A stretch of 64,000 nucleotides of DNA from Streptomyces sp. NBC_00704 (lineage in GTDB: Bacteria; Actinomycetota; Actinomycetes; Streptomycetales; Streptomycetaceae): positions 4,212,501 through 4,276,500 of the forward strand of contig NZ_CP109000.1 in assembly GCF_036226605.1 (NCBI RefSeq). The letters are read 5' to 3'. This document shows, piece by piece, positions 17,357 through 25,363 of this stretch. Below the pieces are notes generated by a model. It saw nothing but the letters and a program-made list of their open reading frames with translations. It did no database searches and was not told the DNA's origin. The position numbers were made by a program, and so were the translations under genes. Every line of letters starts with the position of its first letter. The first letter of the stretch is position 1.

Positions 17357-17376
17357 CCAGGACGTCAGGTCACCGG
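17350..17376. terminator. Bidirectional hairpin overlapping two stop codons
   Basis: ccggtgacc (17350-17358) pairs perfectly with ggtcaccgg (17368-17376). The 9-bp stem lies over the 3' ends of the two convergent genes. Confidence 0.6.
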
Positions 17377-18207
17377 CGTGCCCGAGACCCGGACCTCCTT
17401 GCGGCGCAGCCAGGGCAGGGGCGGCACGGCGGAGCCTGCGTACGGGGTGATGCGGACCTCGAAGTGCAGATGCGGGCCGGTGACGTTGCCGGTCGCGCCG
17501 GAGAGGCCGATGCGCTGACCGGCGGTCACGTGCTGGCCCCTGCGCACGTCGATGCGGGACAGATGCGCGTACTGGGTGAAGTAGCCGTCGCCGTGGCGGA
17601 CCAGGACCTGGTTGCCGAAGCCGTCGCCGCAGGTCGTGATGCGGACGACGCCGGAGCCCACGGCGTACACGGGGGTGCCGGAGTCCACGGCGAAGTCCTG
17701 GCCGGTGTGCCGGTGGGCCCAGCGCGAGCCCTTGGCGGCGAAGCCCGCGGACAGCCAGTAGCGACGGGCCGGGGCGGTCCAGGGGCGGGCGCGCAGCTCG
17801 GTCGCGCGGCTGCGGTCGCCGAACGGGCAGTGGCCGCGCCGTCCCGACGGATCGACGGCGACCGGGTCGGCGGCCTCCCTCGCCCCGGCCCGCAGCCGGT
17901 CCCACAACGCGGAGCGCAGCGCCTCGCGGTGGCGTTCGGCCTCCGCGATCCGCTCGGGCCGGGCGTCGGCCTCGCGCAGCCGGTCGACGCGCGCGCGGGC
18001 CTGCTCGTGCGCGCGCACGGCACGGGCCGCGCCGCCGTGGAATCCCCGGCCGACGCCGTTCCCGCCGCTCATGCCGTTCCCCGGCTCCTCGGCGCTCGCG
18101 GGCGCGACGGCGAGGGCGAGCAGGAGGAGGGCGAGCAGGGCGGAGCCGGCCGCGGTGCGCAGGCGCGCCCGCGTCCGCTGATGACACGCGTGGTGTTCTC
18201 GTCCCAT
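17365..18207 (-). CDS. Secreted M23 (LytM) peptidoglycan endopeptidase
   Basis: A 280-residue protein. Signal peptide (AGSALLALLLLALAVAPASA), then an Arg/Ala/Glu-rich helical region likely forming a coiled coil (residues about 55-110), then an M23 domain with the zinc ligands HTGQD (H-x3-D) and HLHFE (HxH). DGYFTQYAHL and NVTGPHLHFE match active LytM enzymes, so it should cut peptide cross-links in the wall. The ribosome-binding site before the ATG at 18207 is weak; the signal peptide supports this start. Confidence 0.88.
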   Translation of the reverse strand: MGREHHACHQRTRARLRTAAGSALLALLLLALAVAPASAEEPGNGMSGGNGVGRGFHGGAARAVRAHEQARARVDRLREADARPERIAEAERHREALRSALWDRLRAGAREAADPVAVDPSGRRGHCPFGDRSRATELRARPWTAPARRYWLSAGFAAKGSRWAHRHTGQDFAVDSGTPVYAVGSGVVRITTCGDGFGNQVLVRHGDGYFTQYAHLSRIDVRRGQHVTAGQRIGLSGATGNVTGPHLHFEVRITPYAGSAVPPLPWLRRKEVRVSGTPVT

Positions 18208-18269
18208 CGTGCGATCATCGGACCGGCAGGGGGCGCGGGCCGCGCGCCGTGCCGCACGGCCGGGCCGGT

Positions 18270-19325
18270 TCAGCCGGACGGACCAGCGATCAGCGCGCGG
18301 TAGACGGCCGAGGACCGTGGATTGCGGGCACAGCGCCACACGCCGTGCGGGCAGTAGTCGGTGATGGTCTGGTAGAGCGGCCGGTGCTCGGCGAACCAGT
18401 CCAGCATCCCGCGCACGTACTCCGGATCGTCGCCGTTGCGGTACAGCCCCCACTCCGGGTACGACACCGGCTTGCCGTGGGCCCGCGCGAACCGCACATG
18501 CGCGGCGAGACCGTACGGCTCGGCGACCTGCTCCTCGAAGGACATGCCGTGCGGCTGGTCGTAGGCGTCCATGCCGACGACGTCGACGTACCGGTCGCCG
18601 GGATAGCAGGCGGTCCACGGGACGGCGTCCCGGCCGCGGCTGGGCGTGAACTCGAACCGGAACGCCTCCGGGCCGGCCACGGACCGCATGGCGTCGACGA
18701 TCCGGACCCAGTACCGCTTCCAGGCCCCCGGATCGGGTCCGCAGCGGTGGGTGTAGGTGACCCCGTTCATCTCCCATCCCAGCACCAGCACGGCGTCCGG
18801 CGTCCCGAGCCCGGCCAGCCGCCGGGCCAGCGCCCGGAAGTGCCCGTCGTAGTCGCCGCGCGCCCCTCTGCGCAGCTCCTCGCGCACCACGGAGTCCGGC
18901 ACGTGGTCCTCGGTCCGCTCCAGCATCGGCACGTTCAGGACGAACATCCGGTCGGCGCGCTCCCGCCGCCACCGCGCCCAGTGCTCCAGGTAGCCGGGCG
19001 CGCCCTCGATGTTGCTCCACCGGTCCCCCGGCAGATAGGCGTGCCCCACCCGCGGCGTGGCCGGTCCCAGCCAGGCGTCGAGCCCGGCCGTCCGCCGCAC
19101 GCCGGCGTCGTCGTACCCGACGTACGCCCCGAACGCCCCCGGCGGCGCCCCGGCGCCCCGCCCGAGCGGGACGCAGGCGGGCCCGGCGAGCAGCGCGAGA
19201 GCGGCGAGCAGCGCCGTCAGAAGGCGCTGCCGGGCGTGGAGTCGCTGTCGGGTGGGAGGGAGGCGTCGGGTGGGAGGGAGGCGTCGGGTGGGAGGGAGGC
19301 GTCGGGTGTGAAGGAGGCGGAGCAC
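18270..19325 (-). CDS. GH26-like secreted glycoside hydrolase
   Basis: About 351 residues from a GTG at 19325 (weak ribosome-binding site; start uncertain). The N-terminus carries an odd RRLPPT repeat, then a hydrophobic export segment ending in Cys (LLAGPAC), possibly an atypical lipobox. The catalytic domain shows GWEMNG (acid/base Glu), YVDVVGMDAYDQ and SYPEWGLYRNGDD (nucleophile Glu). These are the hallmarks of the beta-mannanase-like GH26/clan A superfamily seen in many Streptomyces extracytoplasmic proteins. Substrate not deducible; beta-mannan or another beta-1,4/1,3 glycan is possible. Confidence 0.75.
   Translation of the reverse strand: MLRLLHTRRLPPTRRLPPTRRLPPTRQRLHARQRLLTALLAALALLAGPACVPLGRGAGAPPGAFGAYVGYDDAGVRRTAGLDAWLGPATPRVGHAYLPGDRWSNIEGAPGYLEHWARWRRERADRMFVLNVPMLERTEDHVPDSVVREELRRGARGDYDGHFRALARRLAGLGTPDAVLVLGWEMNGVTYTHRCGPDPGAWKRYWVRIVDAMRSVAGPEAFRFEFTPSRGRDAVPWTACYPGDRYVDVVGMDAYDQPHGMSFEEQVAEPYGLAAHVRFARAHGKPVSYPEWGLYRNGDDPEYVRGMLDWFAEHRPLYQTITDYCPHGVWRCARNPRSSAVYRALIAGPSG
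19247..19310. repeat. 18-bp in-frame tandem repeat in GH26 N-terminus
   Basis: gtcgggtgggagggaggc repeated three times plus a degenerate copy. In the coding frame each unit gives RRLPPT. Confidence 0.85.
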
Positions 19326-19634
19326 CGGCTCATGATGGGGCGGCCGTTCCCCCGCCCGCCGCGAAACCGCGTCCAACCACCCGGACCGGGTAGGCGTCAA
19401 CGCCTCCGCGCCGTGCGGACCTTGGGGGTCGGTCGGCGAGGTGACAGGACGTCGGTCACATCGGCGGGAGCGGGGCAACCGGTCACGGGGTCCGGGCGGT
19501 CTTGTGAGTCACCAGCGTTTCCCGGACGTATTCCTGCTCACCTGTAGGGTTCCGACGTCCGGCGGCGACCGACGTCGGCGGCCCGAGCACGGTGTACGGG
19601 GCGAAACGGCCGGAGCGGAGGGGGGCGAGCGCCG
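19326..19634. other. Divergent intergenic region, GH26 / LCP
   Basis: A 309-nt gap with no gene. A -10-like tagggt at 19545-19550 reads toward the LCP gene, leaving an 84-nt leader. Several gtcggtcgg/gacgtcgg-type short repeats are present. Confidence 0.5.
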
Positions 19635-21038
19635 ATGGGCGGATCGAGAAGGCGTGGGAGCGGCGGCAGGACGGGCGGCGGCGCCGGATCCGGCGGGACG
19701 CGGCTCACCCGCCGTGGGCGGGTCGTGGCGTGGGGCGCGGGCGTGACGGCCGTGGTCCTCCTCGGGGCGGGCGGGACCGGGGCGTGGATCTACTACGACC
19801 TCAACAACAACATCAAGTCCGCCGACGTGGACGACAAGCTGGGCGGCGACCGGCCGGTCAACCTCAGCCCCGGCTCGAAGAACATCATGATCGTCGGGTC
19901 GGACACCCGTGAGGGCGCGAACGCCAAGTACGGCAAGGACCTGACCACCATGCAGTCGGACACGCTGATGGTGCTGCACCTTCCGGCCGACCGTAAGTGG
20001 GCCTCGGTGGTGTCCTTCCCGCGCGACTCGTGGGTGGAGATACCCGGCTGCCAGAAGGGCGACGGCAGTTCGTCCTCGCCGCACCACTTCAAGATCAACG
20101 AGGCGTTCGCGATCGGCGGCAGCACCGGCAAGGTCGCCGAGGCAGCCGCCTGCACCATCAAGACCGTCGAGTCCAACACGGGCCTGCGCATCGACCACTT
20201 CATGACGGTCGACTTCTCCGGGTTCAAGGGCATGGTGGACGCGCTGGACGGCATCGAGGTCTGCCCGAAGCAGGCCATCCACGACGAGAAGGCCCACCTC
20301 GACCTGGAGGCGGGCTGCCAGACCGTCAGGGGCGAGAAGGCCCTCGGCTACGTCCGCACCCGCTACAGCGTGGGCGACGGCTCCGACATCGGCCGCATCG
20401 GCCGGCAGCAGGAGTTCATGGACGCGCTGGCCAAGAAGGCCAAGTCCAAGCTCGGCAACCCGGACGCGATGTACGGCTTCCTGAAGTCGATCACCAAGTC
20501 CCTGACGACCGACCCCGACATCGCGGGCATCCAGCCGCTGTACGGGCTCGCCGACGAACTCAAGGGCATCCCGAGCGACCGCCTCGCCTTCCTCACCGTC
20601 CCCAACTACGGGCGGGTGGCCGACCAGCCCACCGACAAGGCCAACGTCGTCTGGCAGTACCCGCAGGCGGCCGACCTGTTCACCTCCCTGGCCAAGGACA
20701 AGGAGGTCACCAAGGCGCAGCTGGACGCGTCGAAGAAGAACGTGGTGTACGCCTCGTCCGTCAGGGTGCGGGTCCTCAACGGCACGGGCGTCTCCGGGCG
20801 CGCCGCGGCCGTCGCCGAGAAGCTGCGGAAGGCCGGCTACACCGTCGTCGGGACGGGCAACGCGCCCGGCGGCACGGTCGCCCGGACGACGGTGACCTAT
20901 CCCGCGGGCCTCGACGCCCAGGCCGCCGTCCTCGCCTCCCGGCTGCCCGGTCTGCGGGCCACGGCGGACGGATCGGCCGCCGCGGGCGCGGTCACCCTGG
21001 TCGTCGGGCCGGAGCTGAAGGTCGAGAACGTCGCCTGA
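19635..21038 (+). CDS. LytR-CpsA-Psr (LCP) wall-polymer ligase with LytR_C domain
   Basis: A 467-residue protein. A basic Gly/Arg-rich cytoplasmic N-terminus, one TM helix (VVAWGAGVTAVVLLGAGGTGAWIY, about 30-53), and an LCP domain from about 80 with NIMIVGSDTREG, MQSDTLMVLHL, SFPRDSWVEIPG, YVRTRY, and GRIGRQQEFM (Arg/Asp residues that bind pyrophosphate and Mg2+). A LytR_C domain fills residues 375-462. LCP enzymes transfer undecaprenyl-linked glycopolymers to peptidoglycan on the outer face. Normal length for the family. The gene is immediately followed by the tRNA-like RNA gene. Confidence 0.95.
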   Translation: MGGSRRRGSGGRTGGGAGSGGTRLTRRGRVVAWGAGVTAVVLLGAGGTGAWIYYDLNNNIKSADVDDKLGGDRPVNLSPGSKNIMIVGSDTREGANAKYGKDLTTMQSDTLMVLHLPADRKWASVVSFPRDSWVEIPGCQKGDGSSSSPHHFKINEAFAIGGSTGKVAEAAACTIKTVESNTGLRIDHFMTVDFSGFKGMVDALDGIEVCPKQAIHDEKAHLDLEAGCQTVRGEKALGYVRTRYSVGDGSDIGRIGRQQEFMDALAKKAKSKLGNPDAMYGFLKSITKSLTTDPDIAGIQPLYGLADELKGIPSDRLAFLTVPNYGRVADQPTDKANVVWQYPQAADLFTSLAKDKEVTKAQLDASKKNVVYASSVRVRVLNGTGVSGRAAAVAEKLRKAGYTVVGTGNAPGGTVARTTVTYPAGLDAQAAVLASRLPGLRATADGSAAAGAVTLVVGPELKVENVA

Positions 21039-21060
21039 TCACCTGAACGGTCGTTCCCGG

Positions 21061-21089
21061 TCAACAAGGCCCTGGAAATGGGGTAAGGT
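21061..21089 (+). promoter_or_regulatory. Candidate promoter of the tRNA-like RNA
   Basis: -35 tcaaca (21061-21066) and -10 taaggt (21084-21089) with a 17-bp spacer. The transcription start would lie near 21096, about 40 nt before the cloverleaf. Confidence 0.45.
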
Positions 21090-21134
21090 TGATCTTGAGC
21101 CGGTCACCGGAACGAAAAACGGTGAACGACCTCT

Positions 21135-21204
21135 GCGTTGGTGGTCCAAGGAAAGACGCCCCGCTTCCTGCGGGGAGATGCAGGTGCAAGGCCTGCCCGG
21201 CGCT
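21135..21204 (+). tRNA. Atypical tRNA-Gly(UCC)-like RNA, 70 nt
   Basis: Folded by hand, these 70 nt form a complete cloverleaf. Acceptor gcgttgg (21135-21141) pairs with ccggcgc (21197-21203), including two G-U pairs. The D stem has three pairs (gtc/gac) with loop aaggaa. The anticodon stem ccccg/cgggg is perfect, with loop cttcctg and anticodon TCC at 34-36. The variable loop is 4 nt. The T stem gcagg/cctgc is perfect, with loop tgcaagg. T8, A14, R15-Y48, G18 G19, A21, T33, G53-C61, T54, C56, R57 and A58 are all as in tRNAs. Deviations are G55, G60 and U37, plus a short 6-nt D loop. G1-C72, C2-G71, G3-C70, C35, C36 and U73 are the glycine identity set. No CCA is encoded (ccg follows). Confidence 0.6.
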
Positions 21205-21211
21205 CCGAAGG

Positions 21212-21245
21212 AAGAGTCCCATCCCGTTCACGGGGTGGGACTCTT
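21212..21245. terminator. Strong intrinsic terminator of the tRNA-like gene
   Basis: A 15-bp stem (21212-21226 with 21231-21245, one G-U pair), tetraloop ttca, then ctcttt. It starts 8 nt after the cloverleaf and is the strongest intrinsic-type terminator seen in the window. Confidence 0.85.
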
Positions 21246-21336
21246 TCGTGCTGCCCGCTGCCCGCTGCCCGTCCACCGGGCGCGGGGGGACAGGGGACGG
21301 GCGGGCAGCCGGAGCGGCGCCCTCGGGCCGGGTGGA

Positions 21337-21370
21337 TGGGCAGGGGAGGGTGCGCGCCCTCCCCTGCCCA
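21337..21370. terminator. Terminator at the end of the CIS operon
   Basis: A 14-bp perfect stem (21337-21350 / 21357-21370) with a 6-nt loop, 8 nt beyond the stop codon of the cisA-like gene on the minus strand. Confidence 0.75.
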
Positions 21371-21378
21371 CCCCCGCG

Positions 21379-22854
21379 TCAGGACGTGTTCGCGCTGGAG
21401 CGGCCGAAGAACTCGATCTCGGCTATGGACACCTGCTTGCTGCCGGAGACCGCGTACGACGACTCGATCGTGAAGCGGACCTTCGTCACCTCGCCGACGC
21501 GGAAGGCGCGCCGCTGGCCGCCCGCGCTCTGGTCGAGGGTGAGTTCGCGGGTGGCCGTCGTGCCGTCCTTCAGGGTGATCGTCGCCTTGATGCGGTGCGG
21601 GAGCGCCGATTCGCTGAGCTGGTCGGCGCGGGTGGAGGTGCCCGAGGTGATGATCACGTCCAGCAGGCGGGTGGGCTCGGCGAAGCGGGCCTCGATCCAC
21701 TCGCCCGCGCCCGACTGCGCGACGCCGGGACCCCACCAGCTGTTGTTGATCTTGTCGAAGGCCAGCTCCGGCTTGTGCCCGGGGTAGGAGCGCGACGCCG
21801 CGACCGAGTCCGGCGGGACCGGGGCGCGCTTGGAGAAGTGGTCGCGGGTGGCCTGCACGGCGGCGGGCGTGTTCATCCCGGCGACGATCAGAAGGGTGAG
21901 GACGACTGCCGCCGTCACCCACGTGACGATCCGGTCGAACGTACGGCGCAGCCGCGGCCGGTCGCCGGCCCAGGGCGTCTGGCCGTTGCGGTCGAACAGG
22001 CGGCGCCACCAGGGGAGGCGGACGGAGGAGCGGTCCTCCAGGGTCATCGGCATCGCGCAGCGCACGCAGAAGTGCCGGTCGGGGTTGTTGGGGGTCGCGC
22101 ACCAGGGGCACGCCACGCCGTGCTGGTCGCCCTGGACCGGGCCGGGGGCGCGGACCTGCGGCCGGTCCGCGACGGGCCGTCCCGGCAGCACCGGGGCGAC
22201 GGACGGGGGCGCGGCCGGGCGCGGTTCGGCGTCCGCGACGGGGACGAGCAGGGAGCGCGCCCGCGCGGCCATCGTGTCGCCCAGGGCGGGCGCGGCGGGG
22301 ACGGGCCGGGTGGGCGCGGTCGCGTCGGGCGCGGGAGCCGGCACGGCGGGCGGGGTGGCCGCGCCGGTCGTCGTACCGGACGTCGTACCGGGGGTCGGAG
22401 CGGGGGCCGGGCCGCCGTCGGCCGCGGCCGTCGTGCCGTCCTGCGGCGGGACGGGCGGGAGGGGGTTCTCCGCGGTGTCCTCGTCGTCGGAGCCGGCGGG
22501 GGCAGCGGAGGCGTCGGCGGCGGCGGGGGAGGCGGCCGGCTCCGCGGGACGGGCCGCGTCGGGAGCGCGGGACGCGTCCGTCGCGGGGGCGTCCGTCGTG
22601 GGGCGGGGCGGGACCGGCTCGTGGGCGGGCTCACCGGACGGGCGTCCGGCTCCCGCGCCGCCGGACCCGCCGGCCGCCGGACCCGGGCCGGCGCCGGTCG
22701 TCGCGGCCGCGCCCGGGGCCGTGCCGCTCCCGGAGCCGGCTCCGGCGCGGGCCGGGGCCCGGTCGGTCCAGCCGAGCACGGCCCCGCACGCGTCGCAGAA
22801 CGTCTGGCCGGGCTCGGCCCGCGTTCCGCACTCGGCGCAGTTCTGGGTGGTCAT
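21379..22854 (-). CDS. cisA: CisA-like membrane protein: two zinc ribbons, TM helix, discoidin-like C-domain
   Basis: A 491-residue protein and last gene of the CIS run; its ATG overlaps the preceding stop (ATGA). Zinc ribbon 1 has Cys6/9/20/23. Residues 30-240 are a disordered Ala/Pro/Gly linker. Zinc ribbon 2 has Cys249/252/263/266. One TM helix (TWVTAAVVLTLLIVAGM, about 309-327) is followed by an extracytoplasmic beta-rich domain beginning YPGHKPELAFDKINNSWWGPG, of discoidin/F5-8C carbohydrate-binding type. From memory, this is the layout of Streptomyces CisA, a membrane protein reported to link the cytoplasmic contractile particle to the membrane on firing. The symbol rests on position plus architecture. 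Confidence 0.75.
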   Translation of the reverse strand: MTTQNCAECGTRAEPGQTFCDACGAVLGWTDRAPARAGAGSGSGTAPGAAATTGAGPGPAAGGSGGAGAGRPSGEPAHEPVPPRPTTDAPATDASRAPDAARPAEPAASPAAADASAAPAGSDDEDTAENPLPPVPPQDGTTAAADGGPAPAPTPGTTSGTTTGAATPPAVPAPAPDATAPTRPVPAAPALGDTMAARARSLLVPVADAEPRPAAPPSVAPVLPGRPVADRPQVRAPGPVQGDQHGVACPWCATPNNPDRHFCVRCAMPMTLEDRSSVRLPWWRRLFDRNGQTPWAGDRPRLRRTFDRIVTWVTAAVVLTLLIVAGMNTPAAVQATRDHFSKRAPVPPDSVAASRSYPGHKPELAFDKINNSWWGPGVAQSGAGEWIEARFAEPTRLLDVIITSGTSTRADQLSESALPHRIKATITLKDGTTATRELTLDQSAGGQRRAFRVGEVTKVRFTIESSYAVSGSKQVSIAEIEFFGRSSANTS

Positions 22855-23408
22855 CTCTCCGGGGTCCTTTCGGCTGCGGTCACCTTGACCGAGTACGGCA
22901 TGTGGGCGGGGCGGGCGGCGGCCACGAGGGCGTCCAGGCGGTGCTCGTCCGCCGGGCCGGGATCGGGCAGGCGCAGCGTGACGTGCAGGCGGGGGCGGCG
23001 CGCGCCGGGGAACGGGCCGAGCGGGCGGGCGCTCCAGTCGGATCCGCCGCTCTCCTCGATCTCCGGCGTCACGCCGAACGCCAGGCGGACGGCCTCCGAC
23101 AGGCCGAGGCGGGTGCCGCGCACCCGGTGCAGGTACGCCGCCGCCGCGACCGCGGCCCGCAGCCTGTCCTCCGGCTCGGTGCCGTCGGTCTCCGCGCCGA
23201 CCCAGCCGGTCAGCCAGCGGGTGAAGTCGATCGGGGCGAGGGCCGGGTCGAAGTACGCGGGCAGGCAGTCCAGGGTGTTGAGGATGGGGGCCATGACCTC
23301 GTCCAGGCCGTCGACGAAGCGCTGCGCGAGGTCGTCGTCGGCGAAGACGGCCGGCAGCATCGCGCCGATCGGCGTGGAGGAGCGCAGTCCGTCGACCGAG
23401 CCCCTCAC
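22851..23408 (-). CDS. CIS baseplate wedge protein (phage tail protein I family)
   Basis: A 185-residue protein. It starts at a GTG that overlaps the stop of the baseplate-J gene (GTGA) and ends by overlapping the cisA start. It contains MLPAVFADDDLAQRFVDGLDEVMAPILNTLDCLPAYFDPALAPIDFTRWLTGWVG and RTRLGLSEAVRLAFG-like helices, diagnostic of the P2 gpI/TIGR02242 tail family. In CIS baseplates this protein pairs with the gpJ-like component to build the wedge. Translational coupling to its partner suggests 1:1 synthesis. Confidence 0.88.
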   Translation of the reverse strand: MRGSVDGLRSSTPIGAMLPAVFADDDLAQRFVDGLDEVMAPILNTLDCLPAYFDPALAPIDFTRWLTGWVGAETDGTEPEDRLRAAVAAAAYLHRVRGTRLGLSEAVRLAFGVTPEIEESGGSDWSARPLGPFPGARRPRLHVTLRLPDPGPADEHRLDALVAAARPAHMPYSVKVTAAERTPER

Positions 23409-25363
23409 GCGCCGTCCCCGATCACGCGGACGCGGTGGTCGTAGGAGAAGACCAGTGCCGGGGCGGCCAGGTCGATGCGGTCGGTCGCCTCGCCGCGCTT
23501 GCCCGTCAGGGGGTCCGCGGGGTGCAGGGTGACCTGGTCGACCAGTTCCACGCCCGGGACGCGCTGGAGCACCGCGAAGACCTCGCCGGACTGCACCGGG
23601 CGGCCGAACGGCCAGCCCCTGCCGTCCGCGCCGCCGGTCAGCGGGTCGAGGTGGCGGTAGAGCGCGTCGTGGGCCTGGCGGCGTACCCGGTCGGTGTCGA
23701 CGCCCCGGAAGGCGTGCACCGTCGCCACCACCGTCACGCCCTGGTAGAACGGCGGGCCGACCGCCAGCCGGGTGCCGATCAGGCGGCGTTCGTCGAGGTG
23801 GCGGGTGATGCGGTCCAGCAGGGAGTCGCCGGGCACCAGTTGCTCGAAGCGCAGCCGTCCGCCGGGGTCGGGCACGGCCTGCGGGACGACCAGGACCCGC
23901 ACCGCGTACGAGCCGTGCTCGTCGGGCTCGCCCTCCAGGCAGGTGATGCGGGCGGTCTCGGGCGCGGCGCGGCGGGCCAGCTCCTCGTAGTCGCGCAGGG
24001 TCACCGCCCGCTCCTGGGCGCGCAGCGTGATCGGGGCGCGCTTCTTCGCCTCCTCCACGGTCTCGCCGTCGACGCCGCCGCGCGCGGCCTCGCGGTTGAC
24101 GACCTCCGACACGTAGGGGACGGACGTACGCAGCACCTGGACCGTCCCGCGCGCAACGTTGCCGGCCCGGCCGCCGCCGGTGCGGTAGCGGCGGGCGCGG
24201 ACGACCGCGCCCTTGGGGGCGACCGCGCCGTACTGGCGCAGCCGGCCGTCGGGTTCGCGCACGGCCGGGCCGAAGGCGATCTCGCCGGTGGCGGCGTCGA
24301 GGGTGATGTGGCGGTCGTCGGGGCCGGAGGCGGCGAAGTGCGGGACGACCTGCCAGTCCGTCCAGCCCTCGTGCTCGGCGGTCTGGAGGAGCAGCGGCGG
24401 GTCGTCGCCGACGACGGGGGCGTGGATGAGGGCGAGGCGCTGTCCGGGCAGGCCGGTGGACTCGCCGAGGGCCTCGTCGTGGACGGTCTCGGCGTGCACG
24501 GCCGGGGCGGTGCCGCCGACGGTGAAGACCTCGGCGGAGCGCACGGTCGGGGAGGTGGTGTAGAAGGGCTGGCCGGTGAGGGGTTCGGTGACGCGGCAGC
24601 GCAGCCAGCCGGCCTCCTGGCCGCCCGAGCGGGACAGCACGTGCCCGCCGGGGACGTGCAGGACGATTTCGCCGGGGCGGTTGAGGCCGCCGGTGCCGTC
24701 GCGGTCGACCTCGCACTCCTGCCAGCCGTCCTCGGTCCAGGCCTCCCAGAGCAGCGGGGGCTGGCGGGGGTCGACGCCGACGCCGTCGACGCGGCTGTCC
24801 AGTTCCAGGACCACCGCGCAGTGCGGGACGGCCGCGCTCAGCCCGAACAGCACGCAGTCGCCGGGGCGCGGGGCCTCGGCGAAGCACAGCAGGTCCTTGC
24901 CCTCGGCGAGGTCGGTGGTCCGGTCGCTGACCGGCTCGCCCTGGTGCTGCACCACGAGACGGCTCAACTGACAGGGCACGATGGCGAGTTCGCGTTCCGT
25001 GGCGAAGACGACGGCCTCCTCGCTCTCCGTGCGGACGGTCGCCGCCTCCGTGCCCACGGGGAGCAGGACGGGCTCCTCCTGGGGGGCGGACAGCCAGAAC
25101 GTCACCTCCGTGCGGGCCGCGGACGGCGGGAACAGCCGGATGCCGACCAGGTCCAGGAAGGCCAGGTGGTTCTTCTCGGGGACGCGGTTGAGGCGGTAGA
25201 CGATCTGGTCGGCCATGTGGGCGACCGTCTCGACGAGGGTGACGCCCGGGTCGGAGACGTTGTGGTCGGTCCACTCCGGCGCGCGCTGCTGGATGTAGCG
25301 CTTGGCGTCGTCGACGAACTGCTGGAAGCGGCGGTCGTCCAGATTGGGGGAGGGCAGGGCCAT
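23405..25363 (-). CDS. CIS baseplate assembly protein J (TIGR02243-type)
   Basis: A 652-residue protein. The N-terminus has RYIQQRAPEWTDHNVSDPG followed by VTLVETVAHMADQIVYRLNRV, the signature of putative baseplate assembly proteins. Middle regions are beta-rich insertion domains, and a baseplate-J core lies towards the C-terminus (ARRYRTGGGRAGNV, EEAKKRAPITLRAQERAVTLRDYEELAR). It forms the wedge backbone that holds the sheath to the spike. ATGA overlap with the gp25 stop; GTGA overlap with tail protein I. Confidence 0.92.
   Translation of the reverse strand: MALPSPNLDDRRFQQFVDDAKRYIQQRAPEWTDHNVSDPGVTLVETVAHMADQIVYRLNRVPEKNHLAFLDLVGIRLFPPSAARTEVTFWLSAPQEEPVLLPVGTEAATVRTESEEAVVFATERELAIVPCQLSRLVVQHQGEPVSDRTTDLAEGKDLLCFAEAPRPGDCVLFGLSAAVPHCAVVLELDSRVDGVGVDPRQPPLLWEAWTEDGWQECEVDRDGTGGLNRPGEIVLHVPGGHVLSRSGGQEAGWLRCRVTEPLTGQPFYTTSPTVRSAEVFTVGGTAPAVHAETVHDEALGESTGLPGQRLALIHAPVVGDDPPLLLQTAEHEGWTDWQVVPHFAASGPDDRHITLDAATGEIAFGPAVREPDGRLRQYGAVAPKGAVVRARRYRTGGGRAGNVARGTVQVLRTSVPYVSEVVNREAARGGVDGETVEEAKKRAPITLRAQERAVTLRDYEELARRAAPETARITCLEGEPDEHGSYAVRVLVVPQAVPDPGGRLRFEQLVPGDSLLDRITRHLDERRLIGTRLAVGPPFYQGVTVVATVHAFRGVDTDRVRRQAHDALYRHLDPLTGGADGRGWPFGRPVQSGEVFAVLQRVPGVELVDQVTLHPADPLTGKRGEATDRIDLAAPALVFSYDHRVRVIGDGA

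Noticed and set aside
21159..21175. Reading the anticodon as CCU (Arg) by shifting the anticodon stem one base
   Set aside because: Shifting would force a C-A pair and break the perfect ccccg/cgggg stem; only UCC fits 5-7-5 geometry.
21096..21250. Riboswitch or leader of a downstream gene
   Set aside because: The next gene on the plus strand does not follow; the cisA-like gene is convergent, and no known riboswitch core was recognised. The tRNA-like fold explains the conserved-looking stems better.
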